Origin: a bacterium
GTDB lineage: Bacteria > Desulfobacterota > DSWW01
DNA: 57,542 nucleotides
Direction of reading: 5' to 3'
Assembly: GCA_028277985.1 (NCBI GenBank)
Contig: JANQFG010000061.1
Span: 1-57,542 of the forward strand
Shown here piece by piece: positions 1-7,279 of the stretch. Position numbers and translations under genes: made by a program. Every line of letters starts with the position of its first letter. Position 1 is the first letter of the stretch. The notes below the pieces were generated by a model, which had not been told where the DNA came from, did not search any database, and worked only from the letters and a program-made list of their open reading frames with translations.

Positions 1-25
1 TGGAGTTGACCCGGTTTCGTGGACA
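1..25 (+). repeat. IS left terminal inverted repeat
   Basis: This end matches the reverse complement of 1223-1247 at 21 of 25 positions. The mismatches are at positions 8, 9, 16 and 17. Confidence 0.9.
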
Positions 26-54
26 CATAAACTCTTGAGAGAGAGGAGTCCACG

Positions 55-369
55 ATGCCAAGAACACGAAAACCGTACCCACCAGATTTCAAACGACAGA
101 TGATCGAGTTGGTTCGGGCCGGCCGTACGCCGGAAGAGCTGGCTCGGGAGTTCGAACCTACGGCCCAGTCCATCCGTAACTGGGTGGTGCAGGCCGATCG
201 GGATGAAGGGCGACGCAAGGACGGACTGACGACCGAGGAACGGCAAGAACTCACGCGGCTTCGGCGGGAGAATCGCCAACTGCGTGAAGAACGAGAGATC
301 TTGTCAAAAGCGGCGGCCTGGTTCGCTCGGGAGACCGATTCGATCCCCAAGAAGCCTTCGAATTCGTGA
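55..369 (+). CDS. IS3-family transposase OrfA (HTH subunit)
   Basis: This 104-residue basic protein has an N-terminal helix-turn-helix of the HTH_Tnp_1 type (about residues 5-55, beginning RKPYPPDFKRQMIELV). A leucine-zipper-like helix follows (about 62-88, heptads in LTRLRRENRQLREEREIL). OrfA binds the IS ends and normally supplies the N-terminus of the OrfAB fusion made by -1 frameshifting. A short A4G run near 305-309 could be the slip site. The start has a good upstream GAGAGGAG. The gene overlaps orfB by a few bases. The family call is firm; activity is unlikely because orfB is broken. Confidence 0.93.
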   Translation: MPRTRKPYPPDFKRQMIELVRAGRTPEELAREFEPTAQSIRNWVVQADRDEGRRKDGLTTEERQELTRLRRENRQLREEREILSKAAAWFARETDSIPKKPSNS

Positions 370-1242
370 AGGCGAACCAGGCCACATACCGGATCGCCAC
401 GATGTGCCGGCTGCTGGGGGTCTCCACCAGCGGGTACTATGCGTGGCGGGACAGAGGCCCCTCGGCGCGTGCTCTGCAGGATGCGGCGTTGATCGAGCGA
501 ATCCGGACCTTCCACGAACGATCTGACCAAACCTATGGGGCGCCCCGAATCCACGAGGATTTGGCCGAGGAGGGCATCCATGTGGGCCGCAAGCGGGTGG
601 CCAGGCTGATGCGAGCCGCGGGCTTGGTTGGCGTTAGCCGTCGGAAGGGGATCCGTACGACGAGGCGACGAAGCGATGCCCGGCCTGCGCCGGATCTGGT
701 GGAACGGGATTTCGATGTTCCGGGGCCTGATTGCTTGTGGGTAGCGGACATCACCTACGTCCCGACATGGGCCGGATTCCTGTTCCTGGCCGTGGTGCTT
801 GACGCCTTCAGTTGTCGGATGGGCCATGGCTACGCATCTGAAAACCCAGCTGGTCCTGGATGCCCTGGATATGGCGCTCTACCAGCGGCGGCCCCAGGGG
901 GTGATTCATCACTCCGATCAAGGCTCGCAGTACACTTCCATCGCCTTTGGGCAACGTTGCCAACAGGCCGGGGTGCGGCCCTCCATGGGTTCCGTCGGGG
1001 ACTGCTACGACAACGCCATGTGTGAGAGCTTCTTCGCGACCCTGGAGTGCGAGCTCATCGACCGATACAGGTTCCGAACTCAGGCGGAGGCCCGTATGGC
1101 CGTCTTCCGCTATATCGAGGGTTGGTACAATCCGAATCGCCGCCACTCCCGCCTTGATTATCTCTCCCCCGTCAAGTACGAAAGGAGGTTCAAAGACACA
1201 CTTGAAATCCCAAGCTATCAACTGTCCACGTTACCGGGGTAA
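366..1242 (+). pseudogene. IS3-family transposase OrfB, frameshifted
   Basis: This DDE-type integrase core is split over two frames. The first frame carries the HTH_21 region and the first catalytic Asp (in LWVADITYVPT, near 745). The second carries the second Asp (HHSDQGSQYTS, near 915) and the Glu (NAMCESFFATLE, near 1030). The shift is at about 808-816, where the family motif DAFSRRVVGWA becomes DAFS then VVGWA. A deletion of roughly 8 bases removing the Arg-Arg codons would explain it. As written no single product spans the catalytic triad. A sequencing error is the alternative explanation. Confidence 0.88.
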
Positions 1243-1247
1243 CTCCA
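1223..1247 (-). repeat. IS right terminal inverted repeat
   Basis: This is the partner of the repeat at 1-25. It overlaps the last codons of orfB, whose stop is at 1240-1242, as is common in compact IS3 elements. Confidence 0.9.
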
Positions 1248-1809
1248 GTTCACACCGCCGGCTTCCTGGCTATCCTCTTGGCCGGGCCAAGCTGGCCTTC
1301 GGCTACTTGGCAAGAAGAATGTTTCGCTTGAGCGGTCAGACTTATATGAGTTTCTGCTTGCTCTATGCAGGCTATTCTTCCTTGCCAGAGACCGTCCAAT
1401 CCGTTGCCTGGGAATGGTCCGATGGGACTTTGAAGATCCACATCGCTCCTCTCATGCTCCTGTTGTTCGGGCTCTTGGCATTGGTAGGGGCAGTCAAATG
1501 ATCCGGAAGGCGACTCTCAACGGTTCGCCCTTCTAAGAGATCGATTTTCCCTTGCCAGGCTAGAGAACGCCCGCGGAGGCGAAGGTCTCAGGTGGATAGC
1601 GAGAAGATCCGAGCGGTTCAAGAACAAGTCTTGGATTCGGCCTGCCATCAGGCCCTTTCAAGTGAGCTTGGTTGGCCGACGCCTCCCGGATGGCCCTATT
1701 TATATTCAATTGAACAAGATCGAGAGAAAAGGTGTATAAAACCAAATATCTGGCGTTCCTTTCTGGAAAACACTCTCTCTAAGAAGGGGCCGAAGAAATC
1801 CGACCGGAC
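1248..1809. other. Non-coding or decayed stretch between IS and integrase module
   Basis: No convincing gene fills these 560 bases. Its base composition is less GC-rich than the rest of the window. The only candidate is a 60-codon reading frame at 1319-1501, listed separately. The stretch is probably mobile-element debris. Confidence 0.5.
1319..1501 (+). CDS. Possible small membrane protein, unrecognised
   Basis: This 60-residue frame starts at an ATG preceded by a weak AAGAAG and ends with a hydrophobic segment (about residues 43-59, APLMLLLFGLLALVG). The frame stays open upstream into the IS, so it may instead be the C-terminus of a gene interrupted by the insertion. I recognise no family. 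The evidence is only the open frame and the hydrophobic tail. Confidence 0.2.
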   Translation: MFRLSGQTYMSFCLLYAGYSSLPETVQSVAWEWSDGTLKIHIAPLMLLLFGLLALVGAVK

Positions 1810-2193
1810 ATGGGGTGCCTCATCATGGACTGTCCCAGATTGGAGAAAAGCCCGGAACCCGATATACTCGTCCCTGAGGAGGTCGCCCATTTCCTTCGCA
1901 AAAGCCTGAGCTGGGTCTATAAGAATTGGAGGATTTTGGGCGGCAGGAAGCTCGGGGGTTCTTTGTTTTTTCCCGACAAGGAGACCCTCTATGAGCTTAT
2001 ATTTCGTCAAAGGCAGGGGGTGGAGATACGACTTCACCCTGAAGGGGACCAGGCACACGGGAAACTGGTTCAAGACAAAGAAGGAGGCACGAGGGGCCGA
2101 AGCCAAAAGAAAGGAGGAGCTGACAGAAAGAAAGACGGAGACCGTGGGGCAGACCCAAACCGACATGAGCTTCTTGGAGATGGTCAACCGTAA
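1810..2193 (+). CDS. Excisionase-like helix-turn-helix protein
   Basis: The first 70 residues resemble MerR/AlpA-type excisionase folds: a PEEVAHFLRKSLSWVYK recognition helix, then a wing with GRKLGGSLFFPDKETLYELIF. Such proteins direct integrase toward excision or regulate it. The C-terminal half is low-complexity and charged, and it overlaps the integrase gene in another frame by 203 bases, so it may be poorly constrained. It sits directly upstream of the integrase, the usual arrangement. The start is uncertain: a second Met lies at codon 6. The HTH call is fairly sure; the excision role is inference. Confidence 0.65.
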   Translation: MGCLIMDCPRLEKSPEPDILVPEEVAHFLRKSLSWVYKNWRILGGRKLGGSLFFPDKETLYELIFRQRQGVEIRLHPEGDQAHGKLVQDKEGGTRGRSQKKGGADRKKDGDRGADPNRHELLGDGQP

Positions 2194-3118
2194 GCTGGAT
2201 CACGTCAAAGCGTATAATTCGGCAAGCCATTACAGGGATTACCGATGCCTCGCTCGCCGGTGGATTAAGAGATGGGGAGATCTGCCTGCGGAGGCGATCA
2301 CGCAGGAGATGATCCAGCAGTTCGTTTTGGAGAGGAGGGAGGTCTCTCCCTACGTTGGCAACATGGAGGTCAAATGCCTCAGGGCAACCTTCAATTTCGC
2401 CAAGAAGCGGAAATGGTTGAGCGCAAATCCTTTGGACGGCATTGAGATGTTCCCGGTGGAGAAGAGAGTGAAGTACGTTCCTCCCTCGGGGGACATCGAC
2501 AAGGTGATCGCGGAGGCAGATCCGGCAACAGAGGACTACCTCTGGGTGCTCCGTGAGACCATGGGGAGGATGAGCGAGATCAATCGCCTGACTTGGGACG
2601 ATGTGAACTTGGAAGGCCAGTATGTGGTCCTGTATACACGGAAGAAAAGAGGGGGCCACCTGACCCCTCGGAAGGTGTGGATGACCGAGAAACTGCTCGA
2701 AGTCCTCTCTCGAAGGTACACAGACAGGGACAAGGAAAAACCTTGGGTCTTCTGGCACACCTACTGGAGCAGCAAGACAGGGAAGAAAGAACAGGGGCCA
2801 TATCAGAATCGCACGAAGTTCATGAAGACGCTGTGCAGGAAGGCAGGGGTTCGATATTTTCGGTTCCACCCCCTAAGGCATTCAGGAGCATCGATCATGG
2901 ATAACAACAACGTCCCGATCGGAGCGATCCAGAGAATCCTTGGGCACGAGAATAGGACCACGACGGAGATTTACTTGCACAGCATCGGGCAGGCGGAACG
3001 TGAGGCAATGTCCATTTATGAGCGGGCGAGAAAAAAGTCTCACACAGATTCTCACACGGAACAGCAAGAGGTTAGATCTCATGACCCAACCCCTTGCGCA
3101 ACTATCTCAAAACATTAG
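1991..3118 (+). CDS. Tyrosine-type site-specific integrase
   Basis: This 375-residue phage/island integrase has three parts: an N-terminal arm-binding region (about 1-45, GRGWRYDFTLKGTRH), a core-binding SAM-like domain (about 60-150) and a catalytic domain (about 165-345). Catalytic residues are visible: Arg193 (ETMGRMSE), His293 and Arg296 (HPLRH), His319 (LGHE) and Tyr328 (TEIYLHS). All appear intact. The gene ends 7 bases before a fragment of the 3' half of tRNA-Lys, the expected attachment site. It overlaps the upstream HTH gene out of frame. This marks the edge of an integrative element whose cargo probably lies left of the window. Confidence 0.93.
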   Translation: MSLYFVKGRGWRYDFTLKGTRHTGNWFKTKKEARGAEAKRKEELTERKTETVGQTQTDMSFLEMVNRKLDHVKAYNSASHYRDYRCLARRWIKRWGDLPAEAITQEMIQQFVLERREVSPYVGNMEVKCLRATFNFAKKRKWLSANPLDGIEMFPVEKRVKYVPPSGDIDKVIAEADPATEDYLWVLRETMGRMSEINRLTWDDVNLEGQYVVLYTRKKRGGHLTPRKVWMTEKLLEVLSRRYTDRDKEKPWVFWHTYWSSKTGKKEQGPYQNRTKFMKTLCRKAGVRYFRFHPLRHSGASIMDNNNVPIGAIQRILGHENRTTTEIYLHSIGQAEREAMSIYERARKKSHTDSHTEQQEVRSHDPTPCATISKH

Positions 3119-3125
3119 CTTTTCT

Positions 3126-3170
3126 TGGTGGGCCGTGCTGGACTCGAACCAGCGGCTCTCTGCTTAAAAG
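3126..3170 (-). other. Attachment site: 3' half of a tRNA-Lys
   Basis: On the minus strand this reads anticodon loop CTTTTAA, 3' anticodon-stem strand GCAGA, a T arm GCTGG-TTCGAGT-CCAGC, acceptor strand ACGGCCC, A, CCA. That is the 3' half of a tRNA-Lys(UUU) starting at the anticodon loop. No 5' half (expected GGGCCGT start) is found to the right, so it is not an intact tRNA. A block beginning at the anticodon loop fits the crossover point used by many tRNA-targeting tyrosine integrases. Confidence 0.8.
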
Positions 3171-3259
3171 AAATCGTTGCGTACCCTTCAGATTTTGGAT
3201 CAAAAATAGATCCGTCCCCTTTAGAGTTCGACCCCTGTTTCAAAAGGAGGAATGGGCTC

Positions 3260-4696
3260 ATGACCTGGAAGGCGCTGGCGATCGTGCAATTCATCCTGAC
3301 CCTGTTGCTCGCTACGGCCCTCGCGGCACAGTACGTTTCGGTATCGAGCGTGAGTCCTGTGGTGCGGGAACCGGCAGCCCCCGGCGAGTCGACCCTGGCC
3401 TACACCCCGCCCCCTCCTCCGAAGATCGCGCTCGAATCGCTGATGGATCTTTCCGAGCTGAAGAAGGCGATGACGCCCAAGGTGGAGAGAATCAGCGAGG
3501 ACATCTTCCTTGCGAGCGGGTTTGCCCTGGGAAGCGTGCAGATGGTGATCACGGACGAGGGGCTCGTGATCATCGACACCACGGAGAGCGAGGAGGCCGC
3601 ACGCGAGATATTTGAGAAGTTCCGGGAGATCACCGATCAGCCCGTCCGGTATGTCATCTACACCCATGGGCATCTCGATCACGTTTGCGGGACACCCGTG
3701 TTCATGGAAGAGGGCACCGAGGTCGTAGCCACCAGGGATCTCGTCCGGTTCATGGAGAGGGATTTCAAGGAACTGCACGATTTCCACGTCCGCTCGCGCA
3801 AGAACCAGTCCGGAAGTCTAGCCCCGGAGTATTCCCGAAAATTGCCGATGAAATCCATGTTTCGAGGGGTGAGTGGGTTCGACAACCTGGTGTGGCCCAC
3901 CATTACCTTTGACAGGGAGTATTCATTCGTACTGGGCGGAAAGACCTTCGAGCTGTTTCATACTTCGGGTGAGACCCCCGATCACCTCATGGTCTGGATT
4001 CCCGAAGAGCGGGCCCTGTTCTGCGGTGATCTCTATTATGCGAGCTTTCCGAATCTCTCGACCCCTATGCTCGAGCCTCGCCCGGTAAAGGGGTGGGCCG
4101 AGTCCCTCGACCGGATGATCGCGCTGGAACCCGTGCACCTCATCCCAGGGCACACCCCGGCGGTCGCGGGCGTGAACGAGGTGCGGAGAGTGCTGACCCA
4201 CTACCGTACAGCCATCCGTTCCGTGTACGAACAGACTGTCGAGTGCATCAACCAGGGCGAGACGGTGGAGCAGGCCGTGCGGTCCGTGCGTGTGCCCGAG
4301 GATCTTGCAGGACTTCCCTATCTTCGGGAGCTGTACGGCCGGGTGGACTGGTCGGTCCGCGGCATCTATCGAGGCCTGACAGGTTGGTACGATGGAAGAG
4401 GGACAGGGTTGGCGCCTCTTCCCCCTGGACATCACGCCCGAGAGATGGTCGCTCTGGCCGGTGGCGCGGACAAGATTCTGGCCAGGGCCATCGAGCTTCA
4501 GAAGAACGGTGAGCACCAACTGGTGATCGAGCTCTGCGACGTTGTCATCGAAGCAAACCCGGGCGACGAGCTTTCCCGCGTCATCAAGGCCGCATCTCTC
4601 GAGAACATGGCCTTTACGGGCGGAAACCTGAACATGTTCGGGTTCTATCGCTCTGCCGCCGCCCTGGAGCGGCAGGCCGCAGGCGTGAAGCCTTAA
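3260..4696 (+). CDS. Alkylsulfatase-like metallo-beta-lactamase-fold hydrolase
   Basis: This 478-residue protein resembles SdsA1/BDS1-type alkyl sulfatases, which release sulfate from alkyl sulfate esters using two zinc ions. A hydrophobic N-terminus (about residues 4-26) suggests export or anchoring. The metal motif is THGHLDH (His136, His138, Asp140, His141), followed by GD (Asp257) and PGH (His298). The C-terminal part has the family dimerisation-domain signature (GWYDGRGTGLAPLPP, GGADKILARAIEL). The start is the ATG at 3260 behind AAAGGAGG. A longer upstream reading reads through the tRNA fragment and is spurious. The substrate is not proven, and another MBL esterase role is possible. It is isolated between the integrase and a PEP-CTERM gene. 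Confidence 0.75.
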   Translation: MTWKALAIVQFILTLLLATALAAQYVSVSSVSPVVREPAAPGESTLAYTPPPPPKIALESLMDLSELKKAMTPKVERISEDIFLASGFALGSVQMVITDEGLVIIDTTESEEAAREIFEKFREITDQPVRYVIYTHGHLDHVCGTPVFMEEGTEVVATRDLVRFMERDFKELHDFHVRSRKNQSGSLAPEYSRKLPMKSMFRGVSGFDNLVWPTITFDREYSFVLGGKTFELFHTSGETPDHLMVWIPEERALFCGDLYYASFPNLSTPMLEPRPVKGWAESLDRMIALEPVHLIPGHTPAVAGVNEVRRVLTHYRTAIRSVYEQTVECINQGETVEQAVRSVRVPEDLAGLPYLRELYGRVDWSVRGIYRGLTGWYDGRGTGLAPLPPGHHAREMVALAGGADKILARAIELQKNGEHQLVIELCDVVIEANPGDELSRVIKAASLENMAFTGGNLNMFGFYRSAAALERQAAGVKP

Positions 4697-5063
4697 CAAC
4701 CTGCTGAGGTGGCTTGTCTTCGAGGTTGTGATGTCCCCTTTCATCTCTCACAGCAGAAGTATCCTTCATCGAGCTTCTTCCGTTTCTCCAAACATCGTTT
4801 CTTCTCACCCGGCCTGATTCCGCCCAAAATCAGAGTTTTGACTCATATTCCTAGCTCGCTCTTCGAGGTCAAAAGGAGACTGCTGTGGGCGTCTCTCAGC
4901 TGGTTAGGTCGACCCCCGCGCTCACGTCGGCCGTCTTTTGTCTTGACAGACCCTCCTGCTTTTCGTTATATTTAATAAAAGAAGATTCAACTAGTGTTCC
5001 GTTGCGAATCTTTTCTTCGCACGATGGAGCCGGGCCGTCAACCCTTCACCAGGAGTCCACACC
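4697..5063. other. Intergenic region with promoter
   Basis: This 367-base gap holds a 7-bp inverted repeat just after the preceding stop (4696-4702 with 4723-4729, a weak hairpin) and a sigma70-like promoter at 4943-4972. No gene is supported in it. Confidence 0.5.
4943..4972 (+). promoter_or_regulatory. Sigma70-like promoter of the PEP-CTERM gene
   Basis: TTGACA at 4943-4948 is followed, after 17 or 18 bases, by TTATAT/TATATT at 4966-4972. It lies about 90 bases upstream of the ATG at 5064, which has CAGGAG before it. Confidence 0.6.
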
Positions 5064-5933
5064 ATGAAGACAACAGCACGCACATCTTTGCTCGCCCTTC
5101 TTGTTCTGTTTTGTGTTTCACATGCTGCCTGGGCGGCCCCATTCGTAGTCTCTGACTCCGATTTTGTGGGCGGAGTCTATGAGCTTCGTTACTCCACCTG
5201 GTCAAACACCCTCACTCTGAACGGGACGGCCACGGCACTCGATGGTACACCGCTCAACGATCTCTTCTTGTCGAACAGCGGCAACACCGCATACGATGCG
5301 TGGCAATATTACGGTACGGATGCCAACGTGAAGTACCTGCAAGCCACAGGTAGAGCGAATGGTTTTGGCGTGGGGCCGAACTCGACCTACAATACCAGCG
5401 CCTCTGCAAATATGGGGTTTGACTTCAGCGCGGTCACAGGGCAAGTGGCGCAGATCGAGCTTGTCGCCTCCAGCCACATCGGTCAATTCGCGCAATGGGG
5501 GAGTGAAGCGTTCGGTGATCAGCTCTACGGCCAGATTGCAGCGCCTATGGGTTCTTTCGGCACAGGCAGCTTTACGGATCTGTACCGATTCACGGGCGAT
5601 AATCCGGACTATGGCCCCAACCCGGGTGGATATGGCATAGGGGGCCTTGACATCACTTCGTTTCTCGATACGGCCTGGCTGGCCGATCCCTCACTGCTGG
5701 AGCTGAAGTTCGGGTACGAGCTTCAGAACACGGACATACCTGGAAGGCACCTGCAGCTGTTCCGTGATCACGTGGGATCGGCGGAGGACGGCTTCATGCT
5801 TCGCGTTACACTGGCTCCGCCGCAGGATCCGCATGCGGTTTCCGAACCTGCCACCCTGCTGCTTGTCGCCGCCGGCCTGGTTGGTTTGGCCGGCGCCGGA
5901 GCGAGAAGGAAGAAGGCCTCGCCTCGAAGTTAG
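5064..5933 (+). CDS. PEP-CTERM sorting-domain exported protein
   Basis: This 289-residue protein has a clear Sec signal (MKTTARTSLLALLVLFCVSHAAWA). Its C-terminus has the tripartite PEP-CTERM form: SEPATLL, a hydrophobic stretch (LLVAAGLVGLAGAGA) and a basic tail RRKK. The motif is the SEP variant of the usual VPEP. Such proteins are processed by an exosortase and placed at or beyond the outer membrane, usually with exopolysaccharide; no exosortase is in this window. The central part is rich in Asn, Gly and Tyr, suggesting a beta-rich extracellular domain, but I recognise no enzymatic family. It has its own promoter. It converges on the thiolase gene, with 55 bases between the stops. Confidence 0.85.
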   Translation: MKTTARTSLLALLVLFCVSHAAWAAPFVVSDSDFVGGVYELRYSTWSNTLTLNGTATALDGTPLNDLFLSNSGNTAYDAWQYYGTDANVKYLQATGRANGFGVGPNSTYNTSASANMGFDFSAVTGQVAQIELVASSHIGQFAQWGSEAFGDQLYGQIAAPMGSFGTGSFTDLYRFTGDNPDYGPNPGGYGIGGLDITSFLDTAWLADPSLLELKFGYELQNTDIPGRHLQLFRDHVGSAEDGFMLRVTLAPPQDPHAVSEPATLLLVAAGLVGLAGAGARRKKASPRS

Positions 5934-5988
5934 CGTGACAGCCGGTCATCGACTGCGCGAGAGCTCGCACGGGTCGTGGTTGGTCTTC

Positions 5989-7239
5989 TTAACGGCCTTC
6001 CAGAATATGAATGCTCATGGCCGCCTCGCCCGTGCCCAGGGTGCCGCCGCCGTTCTCCGACATGGCGATGCGGGCCCCTTCGACCTGTCGCTTGTCCGCT
6101 TCCCCCCGCAACTGGGTCACCAGTTCGTAGATCATGGCCAGGCCCGAGGCGCCGATCGGATGACCCCGTGAAATGAGCCCTCCGCTCGTGTTGATTGGGA
6201 TCTTTCCACCAATCGCGGTTTCGCCTCTCTCCGCAAAGGGGCCTCCCTCCCCGACCTCGCAGAAGCCCATCTGCTCGACCTGGTGAAGCTCTCCGAAGGC
6301 CGTCGCATCGTGCACCTCGGCCAGGTCGATGTCTTCGGGACCTACTCCGGCCACTTCGAATGCCTTCTTGGCCGAGCGAGCCGATACATCGGTCGGTCCC
6401 TTGAGGTTGCCGGACTGCAGGACCGAAGCAAGGACTTTGATGGCCCGAGCGGAAGGATGCTTCTTCAGGAAACTCTCGCTGCAGATGATGGCCGCTGCGG
6501 CTCCGTCTCCGATCGGTGCGCACATCGCCCTGGTCAACGGCCAGGATACCTCCCGGTCCTCCATGACCTGCTCCACGGTCTGCGGGAAGGTGTACTGGGC
6601 CAGAGGGTTCAGGGTCGAGTTGTTGTGGTTCTTGGCCGCTATGCATGCGAGCTGCCTCTGGGTGGTTCCGTAATTGTCCATGTGCCGGCGGGCGCCGATG
6701 GCGTACCAGTCCATGAAGACCGAGTGGCCGCCCGGTTTCTGGGGCGGCAAGTCGACACCCTTCTCCTTGGCCTCCTTTTCCTTGCGCTTCTGCTCCTCCT
6801 CGGCAAACTTGGCCATCTGGTCCATGACCACTTCCACGTCCATGCCGGACATGAATCCCTGCATGGTCTTGGCCCGGTCCTCACCGTAGAGTTTCTCCGC
6901 TCCCATGGCCAGGACGCAGTCGTACAGCCCCGCTTTCACGGCGATCCAGGCCGAATTGAAGGCGGTGGAGCCGCTCGCGCAGGCGTTCTCGACGTTTGTA
7001 ACCGGCACTCCCTCCAGACCGTTGGCAGAGAGGGCCACCTGGCCGCGGATACAGTGCTGAAAGGTGTGGATGCCCCAGGCGGAATTCGAGAACCAGGCCG
7101 CCTCGATGTCGTCCAGGCCGAGCCCGCAGTCCTTCAGGACGAGGTCCAGGGCCTCGCCGGTCAGGGACTTCATGTTCCGGTCCATGTATTTTCCGAATTT
7201 GATCATTGCCGATCCGAGAACGTACACGTTGTCACTCAT
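5989..7239 (-). CDS. Thiolase-family protein (SCP2/BbsB-like)
   Basis: This 416-residue thiolase would cleave a 3-oxoacyl-CoA with CoA, or make one. The nucleophile is Cys87 in ENACASGS. The C-terminal His is in SRGHPIGASGLA, and HDATAFGE carries the middle His. A charged Lys/Glu-rich insertion (about residues 145-170, EEEQKRKEKEAKEKG) is unusual for bacterial degradative thiolases but occurs in the SCP2-type branch that pairs with DUF35 proteins. It is the last gene of a minus-strand operon after the hydratase and dehydrogenase, with a 40-base gap and a good AAAGGAG. It may use the DUF35 protein encoded divergently at 9406. The family is certain, the substrate unknown. Confidence 0.88.
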   Translation of the reverse strand: MSDNVYVLGSAMIKFGKYMDRNMKSLTGEALDLVLKDCGLGLDDIEAAWFSNSAWGIHTFQHCIRGQVALSANGLEGVPVTNVENACASGSTAFNSAWIAVKAGLYDCVLAMGAEKLYGEDRAKTMQGFMSGMDVEVVMDQMAKFAEEEQKRKEKEAKEKGVDLPPQKPGGHSVFMDWYAIGARRHMDNYGTTQRQLACIAAKNHNNSTLNPLAQYTFPQTVEQVMEDREVSWPLTRAMCAPIGDGAAAAIICSESFLKKHPSARAIKVLASVLQSGNLKGPTDVSARSAKKAFEVAGVGPEDIDLAEVHDATAFGELHQVEQMGFCEVGEGGPFAERGETAIGGKIPINTSGGLISRGHPIGASGLAMIYELVTQLRGEADKRQVEGARIAMSENGGGTLGTGEAAMSIHILEGR

Positions 7240-7279
7240 TTCTCTTCGCTCCTTTCTCTCTGCAAACCTTATTGCACTG

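Larger units (their letters stand above)
1..1247 (+). mobile_element. IS3-family insertion sequence, decayed
   Basis: Both ends are visible: the first 25 bases and the last 25 (1223-1247) form a terminal inverted repeat with 21 of 25 matches, starting TGGAGTT. Between them lie an HTH orfA and a DDE-integrase orfB in the -1 frame, the IS3-family layout. orfB is frameshifted, so the copy is probably inactive by itself. The window starts exactly at the left terminal base. This suggests an assembly break at a multicopy element, and the target duplication cannot be checked. Confidence 0.92.

Noticed and set aside
3125..3259. N-terminal extension of the alkylsulfatase-like gene starting VGRAGLEPAAL
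   Set aside because: This is translation of the tRNA fragment, a familiar artefact. The strong ribosome site and signal-like sequence place the start at 3260.
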